Assembly (NCBI GenBank): GCA_963810905.1
Contig: CAWEPG010000004.1
Location: 1 to 64,000, forward strand
Origin: CAWBAT01 sp963810905
GTDB lineage: Bacteria; Acidobacteriota; Terriglobia; Versatilivoradales; Versatilivoraceae
Reading direction: 5' to 3'
Length of the DNA: 64,000 nucleotides
The translations under genes and the position numbers were made by a program. Of this stretch, positions 45,484-53,630 are shown one piece after another. The first letter of the stretch is position 1. Every line of letters starts with the position of its first letter. The notes under the pieces are model-generated. The model was not told where the DNA came from. It made no database searches and worked only from the letters and a program-made list of their open reading frames with translations.

Positions 45484-47022
45484 GTGTTTCAGAAATTGTT
45501 TACGGCTAAATCCGTTTTTTCTAAAAAGAAGGGGCCATTCACGTTCGCTACGGGTTTGGTTTGCGGTGTGTTCCTGCTCTTTGCCGGGCATACGGGCATG
45601 GAGAAAACCTCGACTGACAAGTTCTGTGACCAGAGCTGTCATGTCCACCCCCAGGCTACTCAAACCTGGATCAAGTCGACTCATTTCTCGAATAAACGCG
45701 GGGTTGTCACCCATTGCATCGAGTGCCACCTCCCTGCAGGGGGTGTTGAGTTCTATTCCGAAAAAGCCCGCTTGGGAGCTCAGGACATTTATGGCAAGTT
45801 GTTCAAAGATATCTCAAAAATCGATTGGCAGGCTAAGCGCAGTCTAGATCTTGCCAAGACCTTCACTTACGATTCTGCGTGCATCAAATGCCATGCCCAG
45901 CTATTCACTACCGGGCTTTCCAAGAAAGGGGCCGATGGGCATCTTCATTACCAGCGCTTCAAGGACAAGATGACCTGTATCAACTGCCATTTATATGTCG
46001 GCCATTACAGTGAGAAAAAGGCGGAGGAAATCACCGATATTGAAGCCGACGAAATGAAAGATTTCCCTGAGGAGGTGGAGGGCTTTAAGAGCTACGCAGA
46101 AAAGATTCCAGGAACCAGTGTCAAGTTTGCGATGGTAGCCGTACCGGGTGGAACCTTCATGATGGGCAGTCCTCGGTCCGAGCCCTATCGGCGTCTTGAC
46201 GAAGGGCCTATCCACAAAGTGAGAGTGAGTTCATTCTGGATGGGCCGCGTAGAGGTCAGCTGGCGAGAATACGAAATTTTCTTGCTCCAGCGCGGCACCA
46301 AAGGGAAACAGGAAGAAAACGGTCGAATCCGTGGGGCAGTTACCGGTCCAACTCCCCCTTACGGTTCGCCTGACCAAGGGTGGGGACGGGGATCGCGCCC
46401 GGCCGTTACCATGTCGCATCACGCAGCCATGATTTACTGCGAATGGCTTTCTTCCGTGACAGGAAAAACATATAGGCTTTCGACTGAGGCCGAATGGGAA
46501 TATGCTTGTCGTGCCGGAACGAGGAGTCCCTATTTCTTTGTTGGGGATCCTTCTCGCTTTACGGCCCGGTCCTGGATCAACAAGATCCGGGGAATGGAGA
46601 CCTCACCCATTGCGGAGTTTGCAGTCTATCGATCCACTAGTGCTTTGCGCACCAGTCCACCCAAAGCAAGCAAGCCGAATCCCTGGGGGTTGGTGAATAT
46701 GCTCGGAAATGTGAAGGAGTTCTGCCTGGATTGGTATGATCCGAAGTCGTACTCCAATGATTCTCTTATCGAAGAAGTCAGCAATCCGCACGGACCCGAT
46801 TCCGGCACAGAGCACGTCACACGGGGAGGTTCGTTTAAGAGTGATGCCATCGATTTGCGTTCGGCAGCCCGGGACTATACCCGGACAAACGACTGGCTCA
46901 TGACAGATCCCCAATCCCCCAAGAGCATCTGGTGGTACTCTGACAGTAATGACGTCGGGTTCAGGGTAGTGCGGGAATTTGAGGGTCAAGTCTTTGAAGT
47001 AACCTCTAATAAGTCGAACTGA
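45484..47022 (+). CDS. Membrane tetraheme cytochrome (NapC/NirT-type) fused to a formylglycine-generating-enzyme-like domain
   Basis: A 512-residue fusion. A membrane anchor (residues 20-38) precedes four heme-binding sites: CDQSCH (48-53, a CX3CH form), CIECH (78-82), CIKCH (133-137) and CINCH (165-169), with distal His residues near TWIKSTHFSN and HLHYQRF. Residues about 210-505 form an FGE/SUMF1 domain (MVAVPGGTFMMGSP, LSTEAEWEYACRAGTRSPYFF, TRGGSFKSD, DVGFRVVRE). The Cys pair used by true FGE enzymes is absent. The GTG start at 45484 has a weak site; the next ATG would lose the anchor. It would pass electrons from a periplasmic partner, with the FGE domain as binding or structural part. 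Confidence 0.85.
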   Translation: MFQKLFTAKSVFSKKKGPFTFATGLVCGVFLLFAGHTGMEKTSTDKFCDQSCHVHPQATQTWIKSTHFSNKRGVVTHCIECHLPAGGVEFYSEKARLGAQDIYGKLFKDISKIDWQAKRSLDLAKTFTYDSACIKCHAQLFTTGLSKKGADGHLHYQRFKDKMTCINCHLYVGHYSEKKAEEITDIEADEMKDFPEEVEGFKSYAEKIPGTSVKFAMVAVPGGTFMMGSPRSEPYRRLDEGPIHKVRVSSFWMGRVEVSWREYEIFLLQRGTKGKQEENGRIRGAVTGPTPPYGSPDQGWGRGSRPAVTMSHHAAMIYCEWLSSVTGKTYRLSTEAEWEYACRAGTRSPYFFVGDPSRFTARSWINKIRGMETSPIAEFAVYRSTSALRTSPPKASKPNPWGLVNMLGNVKEFCLDWYDPKSYSNDSLIEEVSNPHGPDSGTEHVTRGGSFKSDAIDLRSAARDYTRTNDWLMTDPQSPKSIWWYSDSNDVGFRVVREFEGQVFEVTSNKSN

Positions 47023-47077
47023 TTTTCATCCAACTCATCAAACAAGAAGTCGAAGCAGTCATCATAAGGAAAAACAT

Positions 47078-48397
47078 ATGATCGATGAAAAGAAGAAATC
47101 CAATTCCAGTCGCCGCGATTTTATGGGTGCGGTAACGGCCGTTGGGGCGGGAATGTTGCTGACCCGGTGCAGTAAGAGTACTCCGAAAATAGCCTTCGTG
47201 GACAAAGCTCCGGACGGACCACTGCTCAAGGCAGGATTGGTAGGCTGTGGGGGGAGGGGAACCGGGGCTGTCCAGGATTTCCTAAAAGCGGGACCCAATC
47301 TGCAAATTTCAGCTCTGGCCGATGTCTTCGCGGACAAAGTCCAGGACACCCGAAAAACCCTGGAAGACAAGGCCAACCAGAAGATCGCCGAGGATCATTG
47401 CTTTGTAGGATTTGATGCCTATAAAAAGCTGATTGATTCGGGAGTCGATGTGGTGATTCTGGCCACTCCGCCGCACTTTCGGCCGGAACACTTTGAAGCC
47501 TGCGTTGATGCCAAGAAACACGTCTTCATGGAAAAGCCAGTGGCTGTTGATCCTGTAGGGGTGCGTTCCGTCTTGGTCTCAGGAGAAAAAGCGAAGGCGT
47601 TCGGATTGTCAGTGGTCACGGGCACTCAGCGGCGGCATCAGCGCTCCTATATCGAAACTTACAATCGGATTGCGAATGGAGCCATCGGCAAGATCGTGGC
47701 TGCCGACGTCTGTTGGAATCAGGCACAGCTCTGGTATAAGGAGAAACAGAAAGGCTGGTCCGACATGGAGTACATGATTCGCGACTGGGTCGATTGGTGC
47801 TGGCTTTCCGGCGATCACATCGTTGAACAGCATGTCCACAACCTTGACGTGGCCCACTGGTTTCTTGGAGGGACTCCCGAGAAGGCGGTTGGCATGGGTG
47901 GCCGCGCGCGACGCGTGACAGGGGACCAGTATGACTTTTTTGCGGTGGACTACATTATGGCCGACGGAACCCATATTCAAAGCATGTGCCGGCAGGTCGA
48001 TGGCTGTAACAACAATGTGTCTGAGTATCTCGTAGGGACTGGAGGGTCGTCTAACTGCAAGGATACGATCTTTGACAAAGGCGGGAAAATCATCTGGCAA
48101 TACCAGGAACCTGGCAAAGAGCCCGGGAAGTCCGCCTTCAGTCCCTATGAGCAGGAGCATGTCGACCTGGTTCATGCGATTCGTACGAATCAGCCGATCA
48201 ATGAAGCGACCAACATCGCCAAATCGACTCTTGTCGCAATCATGGGAAGGATTGCGGCCTACACGGGACAAGAGGTCACCTGGAATCAAATGATGGAGTC
48301 GAGCTTGAGGCTGGGACCGAAGGAATACGTCATGGGCTCGGTAGACATCAGAGCCGAAGTACCCGTTCCAGGCAGTGCCAAGAATTCCAATGGGTAG
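47078..48397 (+). CDS. Tat-exported Gfo/Idh/MocA-family oxidoreductase
   Basis: A 439-residue protein with a Tat signal (SSRRDFMGAVTAVGAG) followed by a Cys at LLTRCSK that may be lipidated. The NAD(P)-binding fold reads LKAGLVGCGGRGTGAVQDF, and the catalytic EKP motif is HVFMEKPVAVD. The substrate domain includes HIVEQHVHNLDVAHWFLGG, with His residues that may take part in catalysis. Family members oxidise sugars, inositols and glycosides. Export with a cofactor-binding fold points to glycoside or sugar oxidation outside the cytoplasm. It is the third gene of the ApbE-cytochrome set. Confidence 0.92.
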   Translation: MIDEKKKSNSSRRDFMGAVTAVGAGMLLTRCSKSTPKIAFVDKAPDGPLLKAGLVGCGGRGTGAVQDFLKAGPNLQISALADVFADKVQDTRKTLEDKANQKIAEDHCFVGFDAYKKLIDSGVDVVILATPPHFRPEHFEACVDAKKHVFMEKPVAVDPVGVRSVLVSGEKAKAFGLSVVTGTQRRHQRSYIETYNRIANGAIGKIVAADVCWNQAQLWYKEKQKGWSDMEYMIRDWVDWCWLSGDHIVEQHVHNLDVAHWFLGGTPEKAVGMGGRARRVTGDQYDFFAVDYIMADGTHIQSMCRQVDGCNNNVSEYLVGTGGSSNCKDTIFDKGGKIIWQYQEPGKEPGKSAFSPYEQEHVDLVHAIRTNQPINEATNIAKSTLVAIMGRIAAYTGQEVTWNQMMESSLRLGPKEYVMGSVDIRAEVPVPGSAKNSNG

Positions 48398-48569
48398 GGA
48401 TGAGCCTTGACCATTGTTGGATCATTCGATTTCCCGTTCTTCCCTAATTTGACCTGCTCCAGCCGACGATGGGATCAAAAAGAGAGAGTAACTCACGCGA
48501 TTTCGCTGCCAAAGTTTTTTTTGCGTGCGACCCGTGTGACTTTGTGGGTCAGATCGAATGGATTGGAAT

Positions 48570-49601
48570 TTACGGCTTCAGGATTACCTTCATGAGGTTG
48601 GGCTCCTGGCGATAGAGCCGGTCGAACCACGCAGGTCCTTCGGCCAGCGGAGCCACTGCGGTGATGAGCGACTCGACCTTGATCGCGCCTTTTGACATCA
48701 GGTTGATGCAATCGGGATACTCACCACTCGAAGCACAGGAACCCTGCAGGCGGATCTGCCTTGTCACAACCGCTTGCAGCGGTAACTCGATGGATGGGGC
48801 GACGTTGCCCACCAGTGTGACGGCGCCGCCCTTACGAACACTCTGAATCAAGACCCGGATTGGATCTGTCGTGCCTACGCATTCGATGGCTACATCCGCT
48901 CCGCGGCCGTCGGTCAGCTCACGAATCGACTCGGTCGGGTCGCCTGCCTTCGAGTTGAAGACATCCGTGGCCCCGAGCTCGAGCGCGCGCTTCAGCCTTG
49001 CGTCATCCAGATCGAAAGCGATCACACGCGGGCAACCAGCGGCTCGTAGGGCTTGGATTGTGAGTAAGCCAATCATCCCGGCGCCGGCTACGACAGCCGT
49101 ATCCCCCAACTGAACGGGCGTGATCCGTACGGCGTGGACCGCCACGGAAACAGCCTCAATGAGTGCAGCGTGCTCAAACAGGAAATGGTCTGGGAGCCGA
49201 TAAACGATGCGGCGGGGAACCGACACATACTCGGCAAAAGCACCGTGGCGCCGATAATTCCCCGGCGAAACACCCAGTACCTCGCGGTTGTCACAGAGAT
49301 TTAACTCGCCCCGGTTGCAATAATAGCAGTGCCCACAGTAAACGGTAGAGTCGAAAGTCACGCGGTCGCCTTCCTGAAGGTCATGCACGTTCGTGCCGGT
49401 CTTCGCAATTTGACCGGCTGCTTCATGTCCCATGACGAGCGGCGGGATTCGCCGCCCGGTTCGACCATCCAAGCCATGAACGTCGCTTCCGCAGATACCG
49501 CAGGCTTGCACGCGTACCAGCACGTCGTCCGGGCCAATGCTTGGGATCGGCATCTCGACCACTTCCAACTTCATGTATTCTTTGAGCAGAAGTGCATTCA
49601 T
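48570..49601 (-). CDS. Zinc-dependent alcohol/polyol dehydrogenase (MDR family)
   Basis: A 343-residue medium-chain dehydrogenase. Catalytic zinc ligands are in ACGICGSDVHGLDG and MGHEAAGQI; structural zinc Cys residues are in CGHCYYCNRGELNLC. The NAD-binding site is VVAGAGMIGLLTIQAL, with an Asp at AFDLDDA favouring NAD+. It resembles sorbitol, galactitol-phosphate and related polyol dehydrogenases. The ATG at 49601 is chosen; the frame extends to 49625. It is convergent with the Gfo gene. Confidence 0.9.
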   Translation of the reverse strand: MNALLLKEYMKLEVVEMPIPSIGPDDVLVRVQACGICGSDVHGLDGRTGRRIPPLVMGHEAAGQIAKTGTNVHDLQEGDRVTFDSTVYCGHCYYCNRGELNLCDNREVLGVSPGNYRRHGAFAEYVSVPRRIVYRLPDHFLFEHAALIEAVSVAVHAVRITPVQLGDTAVVAGAGMIGLLTIQALRAAGCPRVIAFDLDDARLKRALELGATDVFNSKAGDPTESIRELTDGRGADVAIECVGTTDPIRVLIQSVRKGGAVTLVGNVAPSIELPLQAVVTRQIRLQGSCASSGEYPDCINLMSKGAIKVESLITAVAPLAEGPAWFDRLYRQEPNLMKVILKP

Positions 49602-49733
49602 CGTTTCAAAGTGAACTGCCCGCATCTGTTTTTTTCAGGAAACCGTGTGTGTCCATGAATGCGAGGCGAAGCGAAAGCCATGCAGCCACGGCATGTATCG
49701 CCAAAATTCCTCTCTAAATCCGGACTCATGATG

Positions 49734-50978
49734 TCATTTTCCTTTAGGATTCTCAACTGCCTCGGCGGAGACTTCTGATTGGTAATCCCGCCACAACCAG
49801 CGCAGCGAATCTGGTAAAATCGCCCGACCGTGCAGGTTGTTGTGATACCCCTTTCCCATAACGAATCTGTAGTCATAGCCCGCAAATTTTAGGGCCCTAT
49901 CCATTTGCTGGTTGGCCAGCGGCCAATTGCCATGCACGTTGTCGAGATCGTTTTCTCCATCTTGAAGAAAAACCCGAATCGCTTTCTTAGGTGTTTTGCG
50001 GATGAGAGCGGGGTAATTGTGGCCGCCTTCGCGTAACGTAGCGCCGCTGGCGATGTTGGCGAAACTTCCAACCCAACTCAACACTTTGCTAAACTCGTCT
50101 GGGCGTTCCCAGGCTACCGTGAAGGCGCAAATGCCTCCACTACTGATCCCGCCTATGGCTCGGCTGGCCGCATCGTGGCGCAGTTTTACGGTTTTTTCTG
50201 TTTCCGGCAGAATCTCTCCTAAGATGAATCGGGCATACTGATCTGAAAGTGTGTCGTATTCGAAACTGCGGTTAGATCGTCCGTCTTTAAAAACACCCGG
50301 AGAAACGAAGATACCCACCATTACAGGTATCTCCCCTTTGGCGATCAGATTGTCGAAAACTATCGGAACGAAGTCTTTATAGCCCTTCCCGTCTTGAAAC
50401 ACCATGACACAGGCCGGGTTCTCCGGCTTGTATTGGACTGGCACGTAGAGCCACCATTCGCGAGTAGTCCCTTCGAAGATCTGGCTGGTCCACTGGGGCA
50501 TCTCAGTCACCTTACCTTTGGGGACTCCCGGTTTTTCGAGGCTGTCCAGATCCGGCTTATAAATCTCTAACGGAGCACTTGCAATCCGTTTGCCGCCAAC
50601 CTCGTAGTGAAAGAGTTGCACGGTCTGTTCCGGGAAGGTGACCACTGCAGCATAGACTCCAGTAGAACCAACCGGCGTTAGCTTGAATACCTTGCGGCCG
50701 TCGTCTGAAACCACTCGGGGAGCAGCGGCACCACCACTGACTTCAATAGCCCAGGCCGCCAGCTTACCTTCTACTTTGGGTGCGGGTCCCTTTTGCAGTT
50801 TTTCCTTGCCGCCAAAGGACTGGCGGATCTGTTCAGCCAGTTGCTCAGCTTGAGTTCCCGTTGGTTTGGCTTTCAAAGCTGCCCGTAACAACTCAGGCGT
50901 GAGAGGCGTCGCAGATTGACCAATCGAAAATAGTGAAAACGCGAGAATCAGAGTAAAACCACCCCAGAATCGTTTCAT
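49734..50978 (-). CDS. Exported esterase (enterochelin-esterase-like alpha/beta hydrolase)
   Basis: A 414-residue protein with signal peptide (GGFTLILAFSLFSIGQS). The N-terminal third is a beta-sandwich-type domain (WAIEVSGGAAAPRVVSDDG). The hydrolase has REWWLYVPVQYKPENPACVM, the nucleophile Ser in AIGGISSGGICAF, an acidic region in FLQDGENDLD and the His in GKGYHNNLHGRAI. Such enzymes remove acyl or feruloyl groups from sugars or siderophores. GGGGAG precedes the ATG at 50978; a further upstream ATG at 51008 is less likely. It probably de-esterifies plant polysaccharide side chains. Confidence 0.85.
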   Translation of the reverse strand: MKRFWGGFTLILAFSLFSIGQSATPLTPELLRAALKAKPTGTQAEQLAEQIRQSFGGKEKLQKGPAPKVEGKLAAWAIEVSGGAAAPRVVSDDGRKVFKLTPVGSTGVYAAVVTFPEQTVQLFHYEVGGKRIASAPLEIYKPDLDSLEKPGVPKGKVTEMPQWTSQIFEGTTREWWLYVPVQYKPENPACVMVFQDGKGYKDFVPIVFDNLIAKGEIPVMVGIFVSPGVFKDGRSNRSFEYDTLSDQYARFILGEILPETEKTVKLRHDAASRAIGGISSGGICAFTVAWERPDEFSKVLSWVGSFANIASGATLREGGHNYPALIRKTPKKAIRVFLQDGENDLDNVHGNWPLANQQMDRALKFAGYDYRFVMGKGYHNNLHGRAILPDSLRWLWRDYQSEVSAEAVENPKGK

Positions 50979-51156
50979 AAAAGTCTCCCCGGCATCGAGT
51001 TTAATCACGGCTCTTCCGCGATCAATTTTTCGTAGGGCGATTGTAGCTCATTTGAGTGTTCGGATTTGAGACTCAAATTCAGCCTATTCAGATGTACCAA
51101 CAGTAGGGTGCAAAGCCATGTTCTCCTGAACCAGATCCTGCCACTTTCTCTAGGCT

Positions 51157-51319
51157 GCATTTCTCACCACGAATTGGATTTCCTGGGAGCGCAGGCTTCC
51201 AGCCTGCATCTTCGTCGAATTTGACCCAATCCACGACGGACAGCGGGAAGGGTCAGAGCCGGCAAGATGCCGGCGGTCCCAGGGGTTGCCAGCTTTCCCG
51301 GTGCGCCGGTGAGAAATGC
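51157..51319. repeat. MITE-like dispersed repeat, copy B (in duplication unit 1)
   Basis: 163 bp with perfect 12-bp terminal inverted repeats GCATTTCTCACC and GGTGAGAAATGC. Internal palindromes are GCAGGCTTCCAGCCTGC and GCCGGCAAGATGCCGGC. The flanking CTAGGCTGCA occurs on both sides and may be a target duplication. Confidence 0.82.
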
Positions 51320-51545
51320 GGGCTAGGCTGCAACCATCAAAATTCCTAGCCATCGAAGAATCCCAATTATGGTCAGTAGTGTGGAGGGAAGTCTAAATAA
51401 TCAATAGTTTTCAAGCCGATGAAATTTTGGCAAGGAACAGGTGGTCAGAGATCGGTTCAATGTCAGGATCGATTGGGAGGACTTCTGAAATACGACTACC
51501 GGCGGGCTGCCAGAGCTTCGATCCGAAAGAAAGAAGCTGAACGGT

Positions 51546-51580
51546 AAGACGGACTCCACCTTACGGCGGAGTTTCGTCTT
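51546..51580 (-). terminator. Hairpin downstream of the first YceI gene
   Basis: AAGACG and CGTCTT arms enclose ACTCC/GGAGT, giving an imperfect stem of 11 pairs, 50 bases after the YceI stop on the minus strand. No T-run follows, so terminator function is uncertain. Confidence 0.4.
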
Positions 51581-51631
51581 GTCAAATCGAAAGAGTAACT
51601 GACTCGAGGAAAATGATGAATGCCAGACTGG

Positions 51632-52219
51632 CTATAACTTTAGTTTCACCGGAGGCCCGCTAGTTCGCTTCGCCTTGAGGTTGACGGTTACGTCAACGTG
51701 GTCGGAAATTTTGACAAAGGGAATGCCCTTGTTCATCCCGAAGTCCTTACGGTTGAAGCTCATCGTCCCTTTAATCGTGCCTGAGCCAGTCCCCTTGCCG
51801 GTAATTGTCAACGTCAGCACCTCGGGTTTAGTCACACCTCGTATCGTAAAGTCGCCGTCTACCTCAAAGGTGTCGGGACCGGTCTGTACAATCTTCCTTG
51901 ACACAAACGTGATCCACGGATCCTCCTCGGCGTTGAAGAAGTCTTTGCTCTTCAGCTTGCCGTTCTTCATACCACTTCCGGTATCCACGCTGGCGGCATG
52001 AATCTTGATGGTCAAAACTCCTGTCGACACATCAGGAGACGTAAAGGTGAGCGTGGAGTCCCACTTGTCGAAAGTACCTTTTATGGCCACCGACGCATCC
52101 ACAAAGAACGTAATGGAGCTGTTTACCGGTGTAATCGTGAAAACAGGAGCCTCTGCTCGGGTTACTGAGGGGAACAAGGCATAAATTAAGAAGCAGAAAA
52201 TAGTTGATAGTTTTCGCAT
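51632..52219 (-). CDS. YceI-family exported lipid-binding protein (first copy)
   Basis: 195 residues from ATG 52219. A signal peptide (LSTIFCFLIYALFPSVTRA) ends just before EAPVF. The body matches the lipocalin-like YceI fold: ITPVNSSITFFVDASVAIK at the start, STLTFTSPDVSTGVLTIKIH, LKSKDFFNAEEDPWITFVS, VDGDFTIRGVTKPEVLTLTI and NRKDFGMNKGIPFVKISDHV at the end. YceI proteins bind isoprenoid-type lipids in the periplasm. It is about 80% identical by eye to the second copy. There is no ribosome binding site before the ATG; a promoter lies immediately upstream, suggesting a leaderless message. Confidence 0.93.
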   Translation of the reverse strand: MRKLSTIFCFLIYALFPSVTRAEAPVFTITPVNSSITFFVDASVAIKGTFDKWDSTLTFTSPDVSTGVLTIKIHAASVDTGSGMKNGKLKSKDFFNAEEDPWITFVSRKIVQTGPDTFEVDGDFTIRGVTKPEVLTLTITGKGTGSGTIKGTMSFNRKDFGMNKGIPFVKISDHVDVTVNLKAKRTSGPPVKLKL

Positions 52220-52227
52220 GGCAGACA

Positions 52228-52255
52228 ATTCTACTTATCCCCGCTTCCTTGTCAA
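52228..52255 (-). promoter_or_regulatory. Promoter of the first YceI gene (leaderless)
   Basis: On the minus strand: TTGACA (52255-52250), 16-base spacer, TAGAAT (52233-52228), only 8 bases before the ATG at 52219. Transcription would begin at or next to the start codon. Confidence 0.55.
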
Positions 52256-52345
52256 CCGGAAATCGCATTGATTTCTTAAGATGCACCAACAGCAGGGTGC
52301 AAGGCCATGTTCTCCTGAACCAGATCCGGCCACTTTCTCTAGGCT

Positions 52346-52508
52346 GCATTTCTCACCACGAATTGGATTTCCTGGGAGCGCAGGCTTCCAGCCTGCATCT
52401 TCGTCGAATTTGACCCAATCCACGACGGACAGCGGGAAGGGTCAGAGCCGGCAAGATGCCGGCGGTCCCAGGGGTTGCCAGCTTTCCCGGTGCGCCGGTG
52501 AGAAATAC
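52346..52508. repeat. MITE-like dispersed repeat, copy C (in duplication unit 2)
   Basis: 163 bp, nearly identical to copy B. The right terminus reads GGTGAGAAATAC, one base different from the perfect inverted repeat. It arose with the tandem duplication. Confidence 0.82.
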
Positions 52509-52732
52509 GGGCTAGGCTGCAACGATCAAAATTCCTAGCCATCAAAGAATCCCAATGATGGTCAGTAGCGTGGAGGGGAGCCTAAATAATCAATGGTTTT
52601 CAAGCCAATGAAATTTTGGCGAGGAATAGGTGGCCAGAGATCGGTTCAATGTCCGGATTGATTGGGAGGACTTCTGAAGTACGACTACCGGCGGGCTATC
52701 AGAGCTTGATCCGAAAGAAAGAAGCTGAACGG

Positions 52733-52767
52733 AAGACGGACTCCACCTTACGGCGGAGTTTCGTCTT
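52733..52767 (-). terminator. Hairpin downstream of the second YceI gene
   Basis: Same AAGACG/CGTCTT hairpin as at 51546, located about 50 bases after the stop of the second YceI gene; no T-run. Confidence 0.4.
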
Positions 52768-52818
52768 GTCAAATCGAAAGAGTAACTGACTCGAGGAAAA
52801 TGATGAATGCCGGACTGG

Positions 52819-53409
52819 CTATTGCTGAAACTTAATGATAGGCCCGCTGGTTTTTTTCACCTTGAGGTTGACGGTCACGTCAACGTGGTCGGAAATTTTG
52901 ACAAAGGGAATGCCCTTGTTCATCCCGAAGTCCTTACGGTTGAAGCTCATTATCCCTTTAATCGTGCCTTGGCCTGACCCCCTCTTCCCTTCAAGTGTAA
53001 ACGTGAGCCTCTCGGTTTTGGTCACACCGCGTATCGTAAAGTCGCCGGTCATCACAATGGTGTTGGGACCAGTCTGTTCAAGCTTCTTTGATACAAACGT
53101 GATCAACGGATCCTGCTCGGCGTTGAAGAAGTCTTTGCTCTTCAGCTTGCCGTCCTTCATGCCACTTCCGGTATTTACACTGTCTGCTTGAATCTTGAGG
53201 TCCAAAACTCCTGTCGTCACATCAGGAGACGTAAAGGTGAGCGTGGAGTCCCACTTATCGAAGGTGCCTTTTATGGACACCGACGCCTGCACAGAGAACG
53301 TAATTGAGCTGTTTTCCTTCACAATCGTGAAAACAGGAGCCTCTGCTCGGGTTACTGACGGGAGCAAGGCGGATGCTAAGAGAAAAAAGGTAGTTAAGTG
53401 TATTTTCAT
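52819..53409 (-). CDS. YceI-family exported lipid-binding protein (second copy)
   Basis: 196 residues from ATG 53409, with signal peptide (HLTTFFLLASALLPSVTRA). The same YceI motifs as in the first copy are present (ITFSVQASVSIKGTFDKWDS, LKSKDFFNAEQDPLITFVS, MTGDFTIRGVTKTERLTFTL), and NRKDFGMNKGIPFVKISDHV is identical. Differences concentrate in the middle and at the C-terminus (KKTSGPIIKFQQ). The -35 TTGACA is kept but the -10 box reads TCAAAG instead of TAGAAT, so expression may differ from the first copy. Confidence 0.93.
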   Translation of the reverse strand: MKIHLTTFFLLASALLPSVTRAEAPVFTIVKENSSITFSVQASVSIKGTFDKWDSTLTFTSPDVTTGVLDLKIQADSVNTGSGMKDGKLKSKDFFNAEQDPLITFVSKKLEQTGPNTIVMTGDFTIRGVTKTERLTFTLEGKRGSGQGTIKGIMSFNRKDFGMNKGIPFVKISDHVDVTVNLKVKKTSGPIIKFQQ

Positions 53410-53630
53410 GGCGCGCACTTTGAATCTTTCCTGCATTATTGTCAACAGAAAAAGTGCATTTATTCATGGAACATTCTCGAACAGGATCCCATTAGGGATT
53501 CATCGGGCTGTCTACCTGAAATCCCTTGTTGCCATTAATTTTTGATTTCTAATTCGTTTGAAAAGTGCTGAGGCCAGCCTATAAGTATCATGGGGAAAGA
53601 AGAATCTCGCGGTGAAGAACCAGGGTTAGA

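Larger units (their letters stand above)
51091..53462. repeat. Tandem duplication, two units of about 1.19 kb
   Basis: Unit 1 covers about 51091-52279 and unit 2 about 52280-53462. The offset is 1,189 bases at the left end (GATGTACCAACAG versus GATGCACCAACAG) and 1,187 at the gene ends. Each unit holds, in order, a MITE-like element, a hairpin and a YceI gene. The non-coding part is nearly identical between units, the coding part more diverged. Confidence 0.88.

Noticed and set aside
47609..48289. 226-codon minus-strand frame opposite the Gfo/Idh/MocA gene
   Set aside because: Antisense shadow; the plus-strand protein has clear family motifs.
51150..52545. 67-68 codon frames at both duplicated elements
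   Set aside because: Same repeat translation as above, no ribosome binding site.
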